From Mediterranea sp. An20 (GTDB taxonomy: Bacteria > Bacteroidota > Bacteroidia > Bacteroidales > Bacteroidaceae), in NCBI RefSeq assembly GCF_002160055.1, contig NZ_NFJV01000031.1, positions 1 through 42,631 on the forward strand: a DNA stretch of 42,631 nucleotides, in the 5' to 3' direction. Position 1 is the first letter of the stretch; every line of letters begins with the position of its first letter. Below are positions 33,132-40,385 of this stretch, one piece after another. A model generated the notes under the pieces. It saw nothing but the letters and a program-made list of their open reading frames with translations. It was not told the DNA's origin and made no database searches. A program made the translations under genes and the position numbers.

Positions 33132-34199
33132 TTACTTGTTAATGATTTCCATTTGCTGGCGTACGCTCTCTTCGTGTACGGCCTCAAATACTTTCTTGAT
33201 GCATTCTGGGTCGATGCCGCAGAGCGAGGCCTGCGAGCCACGTTTGTCCAGTATCTCGTTATAACGGCCCGTCTGGAGAATGGTCATATCATGCTCTTTC
33301 TTGTACGTGCCGATTTCGCGGGCGATGCGCATGCGTTTGGCCAGTATCTGGATGAGGTCGTTGTCGCACTCGTCTATCTGCTTTCGCAGTTCGCTGAGGT
33401 TTTCGGTGCTCTGTTGGGTGTCGCGTATGACGAGCAGGTTGAGGATGTAGTCCAGCACATCGGGTGTCACCTGTTGGGCAGCGTCGCTCCAGGCCTGGTC
33501 AGGCGAGCAGTGGCTTTCGATGATGAGGCCGTCAAAGCCCAGGTCCATAGCCTGTTGGCACAGCGGGGCGATAAGTTCGCGCTTGCCACCGATATGGCTG
33601 GGGTCGCAGATAATGGGCAGTTGCGGGATGCGGCGGCGCAATTCAATGGGGATGTGCCACTGCGGCAGGTTACGGTAGATTTTCTTTTCGTAGCTGGAGA
33701 AACCGCGGTGGATGGCGGCAAGCCTTTTCAATCCGGCCTGGTTAATACGCTCCAAGGCGCCAATCCACAGTTCGAGGTCTGGGTTGACAGGATTCTTCAC
33801 CAATACGGGGATGTCCACACCGCGCAGTGCGTCGGCTATCTCCTGCATGGCAAAGGGATTGGCTGTGGTGCGTGCACCTATCCAAAGCAGGTCGATGCCA
33901 GCCTTGAGGCATTCGTAGACATGCTTGGCGGTAGCCACTTCGGTGCAGACATACATGCCTGTCTCCTGTTTCACCTCTTTAAGCCAAGCCAGGCCTTCGA
34001 CACCCACACCTTCGAAGCCGCCGGGTTTGGTGCGGGGCTTCCAGATGCCGGCGCGGAATATTTTCAGCCCCTTGTCGGCGAGTTGGCGGGCGGTGTTCAT
34101 TACTTGTTCTTCTGTCTCGGCGCTGCATGGGCCGGCGATGACCAGCGGGCGTTCTTCGGGGACGCCGGGCAGCTTGATGGGTTCGAGTTGGAGTTCCAT
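33132..34199 (-). CDS. Bifunctional DAHP synthase / chorismate mutase
   Basis: A 355-residue fusion. Residues about 1-255 form a DAHP synthase of the class I-beta (KDO8P synthase-like) type, condensing PEP and erythrose-4-phosphate: LVIAGPCSAETEEQV near residue 19, KPRTKPGGFEGVG near 56, WIGARTTANPF, and ICDPSHIGGKR near 207. Residues about 265-355 are an AroQ-type chorismate mutase (LSELRKQIDECDNDLIQIL, then AREIGTYKKEHDM). One polypeptide thus holds the first shikimate step and the branch to prephenate, a natural point for feedback control. Cotranscribed with the aminotransferase and tyrA. Confidence 0.93.
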   Translation of the reverse strand: MELQLEPIKLPGVPEERPLVIAGPCSAETEEQVMNTARQLADKGLKIFRAGIWKPRTKPGGFEGVGVEGLAWLKEVKQETGMYVCTEVATAKHVYECLKAGIDLLWIGARTTANPFAMQEIADALRGVDIPVLVKNPVNPDLELWIGALERINQAGLKRLAAIHRGFSSYEKKIYRNLPQWHIPIELRRRIPQLPIICDPSHIGGKRELIAPLCQQAMDLGFDGLIIESHCSPDQAWSDAAQQVTPDVLDYILNLLVIRDTQQSTENLSELRKQIDECDNDLIQILAKRMRIAREIGTYKKEHDMTILQTGRYNEILDKRGSQASLCGIDPECIKKVFEAVHEESVRQQMEIINK

Positions 34200-34265
34200 A
34201 ATTGTTTTGTATTTATAGGTTTTGTATTTCTTTCTTAATTAGTTTGAACCGCGTGCACGGGCTTT

Positions 34266-35426
34266 TCAGAAGACTCGTTGGATGCGTTCCAGTGCTTCTT
34301 GCAACCGCTCATCTTTGCAGCAGAGCGAAATGCGGATGTACCGCGCCCCATTCGAGCCGAAGATGAAGCCAGGGGTCAGGAAAACGCGGGCTTCGTGTAG
34401 TACGCGCTCGGTCAGTTCCTCTACATTGTTGTATGTGTCGGGAATCTTCCCCCAGAGGAACATGCCGGCCTGCTTCGGGTCGAATGTACAACCTAAGGCG
34501 TGCATGATATTTTCGGCCAAGGCGCGGCGGCGGCGGTAGTTCTGGTTGTTACCCTCGTACCAGCTTGTGTCGGCCTCCAGGGCTGTGGCAGCAGCCAACT
34601 GCATGGCGCGAAACATGCCGCTGTCTATGTTGCTCTTCACCTTCAGGACCCACTGGACGAACTGCGCGTTCGAGGCGAGCATGCCGATACGCCAGCCGGG
34701 CATGTTGTGACTTTTACTCATAGAATTGAACTCGATACAGCACTCCTTGGCACCGGGCACAGCGAGGATACTCAGGGGATGGTCGTTGAGGATGAAGCTG
34801 TAAGGGTTATCGTTGACGATGATGATATGCCGCCGTCGGGCGAAGTCCACCAGCTGTTTGTACAGTTCTGGTGTGGCGGGAGCACCGGTAGGCATGTTCG
34901 GATAGTTGGTCCACATCAGACGGACACCCGTCATGTCCATCGCTTCCAGCTGTTCCCAGTCGGGCATCCATCCGTCCTCTTCCTTTAGATCATAGGGAAC
35001 AACGTCTGCGCCCAAAAGCTTGCTGAGCGAGGTGTATGTGGGGTAGCCCGGATTAGGCACCAGCACCCGGTCGCCGGGGTTGACGAAGGCCAGCGTGACG
35101 TGCAAGATGCCCTCTTTCGAGCCAATCAACGGTTGGATTTCCGTTTTCGGGTCCAGCTCCACGCCATACCAGCGGCGGTACCAGTCGGCAAAGGCCTGCC
35201 GCAGTTCGGGTATGCCCACGTAGGGCATGTAGCCGTGACCGTCGGGGTTGTTGGCGGCCTGACACAAGGTATGTATCGTCTCTTCCGAAGGCGGCATGTC
35301 AGGGCTGCCGATGCCCAGGCTAATGACGTCCATGCCCTGTGCGTTCATCTCGGCCACTTCCTTCAGTTTACGCGAGAAGTAGTATTCGCTCACGCCCGAC
35401 AGGCGGTCGGCCGGCTTATAATTCAT
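34266..35426 (-). CDS. PLP-dependent aminotransferase (aromatic operon)
   Basis: A 386-residue fold-type I aminotransferase. Features: VISLGIGSPDMPPS near residue 34, NPGYPTYTS near 108, the conserved NYPNMPTGAPA near 158, the PLP lysine in FNSMSKSHNMPGWRIG near 222, and the C-terminal Arg in GARYIRISLC. Its position between pheA and DAHP synthase/chorismate mutase suggests it transaminates phenylpyruvate, 4-hydroxyphenylpyruvate or prephenate. The frame extends to an ATG at 35474 inside pheA, but the extra 16 residues are encoded by a short AGCTACGAG-type repeat, so the ATG at 35426 is preferred. Confidence 0.88.
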   Translation of the reverse strand: MNYKPADRLSGVSEYYFSRKLKEVAEMNAQGMDVISLGIGSPDMPPSEETIHTLCQAANNPDGHGYMPYVGIPELRQAFADWYRRWYGVELDPKTEIQPLIGSKEGILHVTLAFVNPGDRVLVPNPGYPTYTSLSKLLGADVVPYDLKEEDGWMPDWEQLEAMDMTGVRLMWTNYPNMPTGAPATPELYKQLVDFARRRHIIIVNDNPYSFILNDHPLSILAVPGAKECCIEFNSMSKSHNMPGWRIGMLASNAQFVQWVLKVKSNIDSGMFRAMQLAAATALEADTSWYEGNNQNYRRRRALAENIMHALGCTFDPKQAGMFLWGKIPDTYNNVEELTERVLHEARVFLTPGFIFGSNGARYIRISLCCKDERLQEALERIQRVF

Positions 35427-35451
35427 AGCTCGTAGCTCGTTACTCGTAGCT

Positions 35452-36303
35452 TTACTGGATGCTTGCTTTTCCATCTTCGTATTCTCCTAATATTTTAAGT
35501 TGCTTGGTTAGTGGACTGATGGCCGCGATGGCCTGTTTGTAGCGCAACATCTGGTCGAACATGACGTCCACGTAGAATTCATATTCCCATTCGCGCCCGA
35601 TGATAGGCAGCGACTGTATCTTGGTGAGGTTGATGCGGTAGAACGACAGGATGCTGAGCACCTGCGAGAGACTCCCTTCCTGGTGAGGCAACGTGAATAC
35701 CACACTGGCCTTATTGGGTTCGTGGGTACGTTGGCGGTTCAGGTCATCCACCTGCCAGGGATCTGCCACGACGAGGAAACGGGTAAAGTTGTGCTTATTC
35801 GTTTCGATACCCTCTTCCAGCACCTTCATGCCATACATTTCGGCAGCATGTTTCGAGCAGATAGCTGCATGCCCGCATAAGTGTTCGCGGTGGATGATTT
35901 CGGCACTTAGGGCGGTGTCTTCGGCTTCTACCACCTTAATCTGTGGGTGGCGGTTCAGAAACTCCCGGCACTGCATCAGGGCGATGGGGTGGGAGTTAAC
36001 TTCGGTGATGTCTGCCCAGTCTTCTTCGGGTAGGCAGACGAAGCTATGGCTGATGCGCAGTTTGTATTCACCCACTATCTGCGTGCCGCTCTGGCGCAGC
36101 AGTTCGTAGTTGTGTAGCAGGCTACCGGCTATGGTGTTCTCTATGGCCAGCATGCCTATGGTGTGGCTGTCTTCTCGGATGGCCCCGAACACTTCTTCGA
36201 AGGTAGCGCAACAAATCAGTTCGATGTCTTCGCCCTCGAAGTAGCGGTGTGCCGCGATGTCGTGGTAGGAACCCAGCGTTCCTTGGATAGCTATTCGTTT
36301 CAT
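35452..36303 (-). CDS. pheA: Prephenate dehydratase with ACT domain
   Basis: A 283-residue monofunctional enzyme converting prephenate to phenylpyruvate. N-terminal IQGTLGSYHDIAA, the IENTIAGSLLHNYELL segment near residue 54 and NFTRFLVV near 170 (the T-R-F motif) mark the catalytic domain. A C-terminal ACT domain (about residues 195-275, beginning ASVVFTLPHQEGSLSQVL and containing the E-S-R-P equivalent IQSLPI) should give allosteric inhibition by Phe. First structural gene of the operon, 18 bp after an intrinsic terminator and an aromatic-rich leader ORF. Confidence 0.94.
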   Translation of the reverse strand: MKRIAIQGTLGSYHDIAAHRYFEGEDIELICCATFEEVFGAIREDSHTIGMLAIENTIAGSLLHNYELLRQSGTQIVGEYKLRISHSFVCLPEEDWADITEVNSHPIALMQCREFLNRHPQIKVVEAEDTALSAEIIHREHLCGHAAICSKHAAEMYGMKVLEEGIETNKHNFTRFLVVADPWQVDDLNRQRTHEPNKASVVFTLPHQEGSLSQVLSILSFYRINLTKIQSLPIIGREWEYEFYVDVMFDQMLRYKQAIAAISPLTKQLKILGEYEDGKASIQ

Positions 36304-36320
36304 ACGTTGTTGTGTCTAAC

Positions 36321-36354
36321 AAAAAATCCCGCTTCCAGTCGTGGGAGCGGGATT
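36321..36354 (-). terminator. Attenuator terminator upstream of pheA
   Basis: On the minus strand AATCCCGCTCCC (36354-36343) pairs with GGAAGCGGGATT (36336-36325) as a 9-bp stem plus two more pairs after one mismatch, ending in TTTTTT (36326-36321). It lies between the leader ORF and pheA, so it would stop transcription before the operon. An 8-nt segment in the leader (GAGCGGGA, 36428-36421) is perfectly complementary to the 5' arm (TCCCGCTC, 36352-36345), giving a competing antiterminator. Confidence 0.88.
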
Positions 36355-36401
36355 CATATTTTTTTCATTTAAGTTCCTGTTTCAGTTCTTAAGCGTCACT
36401 G

Positions 36402-36488
36402 TCACTTGACACATACAAACTCCCGCTCTACTTTGTGGCTAAAGTAAAAGTAAAAGAAGAAGTAATATGCGTAGTTAAATGACTTCAT
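36402..36488 (-). CDS. Phe/Tyr-rich leader peptide of the aromatic operon
   Basis: A 28-codon ORF starting at the ATG at 36488 and ending with TGA at 36404-36402. Residues 8-16 read YYFFFYFYF; in all it has 7 Phe and 5 Tyr among 28 residues. It begins about 30 nt after the predicted transcription start and stops 48 nt before the terminator stem. This is the architecture of amino-acid leader peptides such as E. coli PheL, where ribosome stalling at scarce charged tRNA controls a terminator. Stalling at codons 10-16 would leave 36428-36421 free to form the antiterminator, while completing translation would cover it. Confidence 0.85.
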   Translation of the reverse strand: MKSFNYAYYFFFYFYFSHKVEREFVCVK

Positions 36489-36524
36489 AATCTCTGTTTT
36501 TTATTTCTCGGTTTAATTACGTGG

Positions 36525-36553
36525 CAAAAGTAATGCTTTTCTTTGAAATACAA
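36525..36553 (-). promoter_or_regulatory. Promoter of the aromatic amino acid operon
   Basis: On the minus strand TTG (36551-36553), an 18-bp spacer and TACTTTTG (36525-36532). Transcription would start about 36517, in front of the leader ORF. Confidence 0.75.
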
Positions 36554-36590
36554 ACAAAAGTTGGCGTTTTTTTCGCGAAATGTAGCAAAA

Positions 36591-37376
36591 TTACTGTTTC
36601 TGTACTTGGACGGTTACCAATACCGGTCGGTGGTCCGATGCGGCAGTCTCTGCAATGACTGTGTCTTGTTTCACCTCAAAGCGGTAATTATTGCCTGAAA
36701 AAGCATAGATATAATCAATGCATCCATTGGGTTGGTCGGCGGGGTAGGTATTGGCAGCTGTGTCGTTTAGGGTAGTGAAGTGTTGCCTCAGGAGTTGCTG
36801 AGGAGTTTCATGCGGCTGTGAATTCATGTCTCCAGCCAGGAATATGGGCTTTCCTATACTGTCAAGGGCCTGTAGGATGAGTGGGACAGAGGCCTCTTGG
36901 TCTTCTGGTGTCAGCGACTGGTGTGTGGCGCAGAACACATAGTCATTGAATTCTGCCAGAATCAGGGTCCGTGCCTCTTCTCGTCCGGGCATGGGCAGCG
37001 TCCGGCAACTGATTGGTGCTTCTTTAGAGAGAATTCCGATGCCGTAGCTTCCTCCATCATAAGGGATAGCTGCGGAGAAGAAAGCATTCATGCCTGTCAT
37101 GATACGTAGGCTGTCAAGGGCATATATTCCACCGTTACGCCCCGTTACACTATCCAGTTCCTGCAAGGCCACCACATCGGGATTGGCCTGACGGATGACT
37201 TCGGCAATGCGTTGGTAGTCGCGTTTACCGTCCAAGCCGATGCAGTTGTGTACGTTGTAGGTCATAAGACTGATGTCTGTAGCAGGATTGCTTTCTGCTA
37301 CTTGTGGTTGTTTCTTTCCGTTGCATGCCAGCAGCGTGGCGGCCAGCAGCATAAGTAAAACTGTTTGGTATTTCAT
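36591..37376 (-). CDS. Endonuclease/exonuclease/phosphatase-family lipoprotein
   Basis: A 261-residue exported protein of the EEP (DNase I-like) superfamily. The signal has lipobox LLAC with Cys18 lipidated. The catalytic signatures are complete: MTYNVHN (residue 38), ALQELDS (residue 70), CATHQSL (about 148), GDMNSQP (about 181) and SDHRPVLV near the C-terminus. Such surface or periplasmic enzymes may act on nucleic acids, phosphoinositides or sphingolipid phosphates; the substrate cannot be told. It follows the TPR gene by 11 bp, so they are cotranscribed. Confidence 0.88.
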   Translation of the reverse strand: MKYQTVLLMLLAATLLACNGKKQPQVAESNPATDISLMTYNVHNCIGLDGKRDYQRIAEVIRQANPDVVALQELDSVTGRNGGIYALDSLRIMTGMNAFFSAAIPYDGGSYGIGILSKEAPISCRTLPMPGREEARTLILAEFNDYVFCATHQSLTPEDQEASVPLILQALDSIGKPIFLAGDMNSQPHETPQQLLRQHFTTLNDTAANTYPADQPNGCIDYIYAFSGNNYRFEVKQDTVIAETAASDHRPVLVTVQVQKQ

Positions 37377-37387
37377 ATTTCTTTTGT

Positions 37388-38347
37388 TTATAATCCCAGA
37401 ATATCTCCTGTTTGTACCAGTGGTTTGTTGTTATATTCCCCGTTGAAAGCTTCCGCTTCTTTAGGGTTCAGTTCCAGTTCTTTCTTCAGGTCCTCCACCG
37501 AACCTTCCTTATCGCCGTTCAGCAATTTGGCTCGTCCCCGTTCGTGATAGAGGGCAGGGCTGTCGGGGTTCAGTTCAATGGCTTCATCCAGCAGTCCGAT
37601 AGCTTCTGTGGGCTTGCCTTGTGACAGATATAGACGTCCGAGGCTCAAGAAAGCTTGTTCGTTGAAAGGATTTACTTCGCTGACGTGGCGATAGTCTTCT
37701 TCCGCTTTCGCAGTATTGCCTGTAGCTTCATTTATTTTCCCACGCAGTAAGAGAGCGCTTTCTTCATCGGGTTCTTGAGCCAGAATGGCCTCAATGTCTT
37801 CCGAAGCTTCTTTGTATTGTTTCATTTGTGTCAATGCCTCGGCACGGAGCAGCCTGGCTTCGTTGAAGTCGTCTTTCAGGGTGATAGCTTGGGTGAGATG
37901 GGCGATGCACATCAGACTGTTGCCCTGTCCGTTGTCTGCCTTACCCAGCAGATAGTGTGCCATGGCGTTGCCTTCTTCAAGAGCAATGGCTTTCTGGGCA
38001 GCTTCGGCCATAGCCGGATAGTCTTCCTGCATGTAGCAGATGTTGGCCAAGGTTAGGAAAGTGGAGGTATGTTCAGGTTCGAGCTGTACCATCTGCTCCA
38101 ACTGTTGCCGGGCTTGTTCCAATTGGTTGGTTTGTGCGTAAGCCTGTGCCAAGTAGCTGCGTGTCTCAAAATCTTCGTGGATGGCCAGTGCTTCCGTGAA
38201 GCATTTGATGGCATAGTCTTGCCGTCCCATGCGTTGGGCACGCATTCCGTCGTACTTGAATATATCGAAGTTCTTTTGTTTGGCCTTTTCCTGTTCGGCC
38301 ATCGGGTTGTCGGGTTTGCCCGAAAAGAAAGATTTAAAAAATCCCAT
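37388..38347 (-). CDS. Tetratricopeptide-repeat protein
   Basis: A 319-residue cytoplasmic protein made almost wholly of TPR helix pairs, about seven repeats from residue 35 onward (for example GRQDYAIKCFTEALAIHEDF, NPFNEQAFLSLGRLYLSQGK, GLLDEAIELNPDSPALYHE). There is no signal peptide. TPR proteins serve as protein-interaction scaffolds; the partner is not evident. It has its own -7 element at 38378-38385 near the recQ stop and shares a transcript with the EEP lipoprotein. Confidence 0.85.
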   Translation of the reverse strand: MGFFKSFFSGKPDNPMAEQEKAKQKNFDIFKYDGMRAQRMGRQDYAIKCFTEALAIHEDFETRSYLAQAYAQTNQLEQARQQLEQMVQLEPEHTSTFLTLANICYMQEDYPAMAEAAQKAIALEEGNAMAHYLLGKADNGQGNSLMCIAHLTQAITLKDDFNEARLLRAEALTQMKQYKEASEDIEAILAQEPDEESALLLRGKINEATGNTAKAEEDYRHVSEVNPFNEQAFLSLGRLYLSQGKPTEAIGLLDEAIELNPDSPALYHERGRAKLLNGDKEGSVEDLKKELELNPKEAEAFNGEYNNKPLVQTGDILGL

Positions 38348-38377
38348 GGTTGATATTTGTTGTTAGTGTTTTGGTTG

Positions 38378-38385
38378 CAAAAGTA
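38378..38385 (-). promoter_or_regulatory. Candidate -7 element of the TPR gene
   Basis: TACTTTTG on the minus strand, in the 43-bp gap after recQ; no -33 TTG at the proper spacing. Confidence 0.45.
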
Positions 38386-38390
38386 ATGAA

Positions 38391-40385
38391 TTATTTGGTT
38401 ACTTCCTGCATTTTCAGCAGGCCGTTTTCGCAGGTGAGGATTCTTTCATCCATTAAGTCGCGCAAGATGCCTGCCACAATATCTTTATCTGTTGCTACCG
38501 TGCCTGCCACTTGTGCGGGAGTCAGGTTCGGGGTGCTCTTCAGTGTCTGTATGATGGCTGTGCGGATAGACTTGGGGCTGGGCGTGGGGTTTTTCTGCTT
38601 GTTGCGCAATGTCAGACACGTGTCGCAGAGTCCGCAGTTGTGTTCATTTTTCTCTCCGAAATAACGCAGCAGCATCCGGCTGCGGCATACCGTTTCGTTT
38701 GCAGCATAATCCAGCATGGCTTCGATGCGTTGTTCGTAGCGTTTTCGGCGCTCTTCGTAGACAGAGGGAGGGATACTGATTTCCGAAATGTCGACTCTTT
38801 CTCGCGTATATATAATATGTGGAATTTTTTTCCGGGGAATGTAACTTACGATGTGCAATCGTGAGAGTCGCAGCAGCAGTTCATAGACATGTTGCCGTTT
38901 AAAACCGGTGCGTGTGGCCAGCGTATCTTCATTGATAAAAGCGTAGTCTGTGAACAGCCCTGTGTAATTGCGGAGCAGGGTACGGATGAGCAGTTCTGTG
39001 TCGGCATCTGTTTCGTGCAGGCGATAAAGCTCATCGCGTCGGATGGTGAAAAGCAAGCGCGAGGTGTTGTCCTCTTCGTTGGTGTACTCTAAATAACCTG
39101 CTTGTGTGAGTATCTTCAAGGCGCTGTCTACAGGTACGGGAAAGTATTTGAACTTGCGGCAGAAGTCTTCGATGTCGAACTCGCGTACGCAGCCGGCTCC
39201 GTCACCCATGGCCATCTGGTAATAATATTGCAGGTGTTCGTACACATCTTTAATATATTCTTTGTCGGGGAACGCATCAGGGATGCGGCGTTTCAGTTGG
39301 GTCTTGTCTGATTGTGCATAGAGTATGACGGCATAAGCTTTTTGTCCGTCTCGTCCGGCACGTCCCGCTTCTTGGAAGTAAGCTTCGATAGAGTCTGGCA
39401 AGTCTATGTGGATAACCAGGCGTACATCCGGTTTGTCGATACCCATGCCGAAAGCGTTAGTAGCCACGATAACCCGGCTGTCGCCCCGTTGCCAGCGTTG
39501 CTGGCGGAGGTCTTTCGTGGCATCATCCAGCCCGGCGTGATAGTAGTCAGTCGTAATACCTTCGGCGGTTAGCAGTTCTGCTATTTCCTTGGTGCGTCGG
39601 CGGCTGCGTACGTAGATGATGGCGCTGCCAGCCATGCTGTGCAGGATGTGTAGTAATTCTTCTTGTTTGTTTTCCGTGTGTCGGACGATGTAAGCCAGAT
39701 TAAGCCGTTCGAAGCTCATGCGGAATACATTGGGGCGGGCGAAGTGCAGCCGCTTCTGTATGTCGTCCACCACCTGGGGTGTGGCGGTGGCGGTGAGGGC
39801 AAGTACGGGTACGCCGGGGAGCAAGTCACGTATTTCGGCTATCTTCAAGTAAGCAGGACGGAAGTCATAGCCCCATTGCGAGATACAGTGGCTTTCGTCT
39901 ACGGCTATCATGTTGACGTGCATTCGGCTCAGTTTGGCGCGGAAAATATCGGTGTCGAGCCGTTCGGGCGAGACATAGAGAAACTTGTAAGGACCGAAGA
40001 TGCAGTTTTCCAGCGTGGTGATAATGTCTTGCCGGTTCATGCCAGCATGTATGGCCAGGGCGCGTATGCCTCGGTTCTTGAGGTTTTGCACCTGATCTTT
40101 CATTAAGGCGATGAGAGGAGTTACAACGATGCATAACCCTTCTTTGGCCAAGGCAGGTACCTGGAAGGTAATCGACTTGCCACCGCCTGTAGGCATCAAC
40201 CCCAAGGTGTCTTCACCCCGCCCGATGCTGCGGATGATGTCCTCCTGGATGCCCCGGAAAAAATCGTAGCCCCAATATTGTTTCAGGATGCGGCGATAGA
40301 TATTTTCCTCTTGTGGAAGCGAACCGTTCTGTACAGGTTCTTCTCTGTGCAGAACGGTTCCGTTATTCCCTGTTACCTGCTTCAT
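38391..40385 (-). CDS. recQ: ATP-dependent DNA helicase RecQ
   Basis: A 664-residue superfamily 2, 3'-5' helicase for recombination and stalled forks. Walker A LMPTGGGKSITFQVPAL lies near residue 63, the DEAH box VDESHCISQWGYDFRP near 158, motif VI EAGRAGRDGQ near 331, and the RecQ zinc-binding cysteines in CRSRMLLRYFGE...CGLCDTCL near 575. No clear HRDC domain; the C-terminus is a short helical segment. Compared with typical RecQ, which begins at about NIYRRILKQYWGY, there are some 27 extra N-terminal residues encoded across a strong hairpin (40321-40360). Its start overlaps the recJ stop by 23 bp. Confidence 0.95.
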   Translation of the reverse strand: MKQVTGNNGTVLHREEPVQNGSLPQEENIYRRILKQYWGYDFFRGIQEDIIRSIGRGEDTLGLMPTGGGKSITFQVPALAKEGLCIVVTPLIALMKDQVQNLKNRGIRALAIHAGMNRQDIITTLENCIFGPYKFLYVSPERLDTDIFRAKLSRMHVNMIAVDESHCISQWGYDFRPAYLKIAEIRDLLPGVPVLALTATATPQVVDDIQKRLHFARPNVFRMSFERLNLAYIVRHTENKQEELLHILHSMAGSAIIYVRSRRRTKEIAELLTAEGITTDYYHAGLDDATKDLRQQRWQRGDSRVIVATNAFGMGIDKPDVRLVIHIDLPDSIEAYFQEAGRAGRDGQKAYAVILYAQSDKTQLKRRIPDAFPDKEYIKDVYEHLQYYYQMAMGDGAGCVREFDIEDFCRKFKYFPVPVDSALKILTQAGYLEYTNEEDNTSRLLFTIRRDELYRLHETDADTELLIRTLLRNYTGLFTDYAFINEDTLATRTGFKRQHVYELLLRLSRLHIVSYIPRKKIPHIIYTRERVDISEISIPPSVYEERRKRYEQRIEAMLDYAANETVCRSRMLLRYFGEKNEHNCGLCDTCLTLRNKQKNPTPSPKSIRTAIIQTLKSTPNLTPAQVAGTVATDKDIVAGILRDLMDERILTCENGLLKMQEVTK
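40321..40360. repeat. 16-bp inverted repeat at the recJ/recQ junction
   Basis: GAACCGTTCTGTACAG (40321-40336) and CTGTGCAGAACGGTTC (40345-40360) match as inverted repeats at 15 of 16 positions with an 8-nt loop. It begins two bases past the recJ stop and lies inside the recQ N-terminal coding region. No U-tract follows. Confidence 0.7.

Noticed and set aside
33063..34238. A 391-codon open frame antisense to the DAHP synthase gene
   Set aside because: Shadow frame; no family signature.
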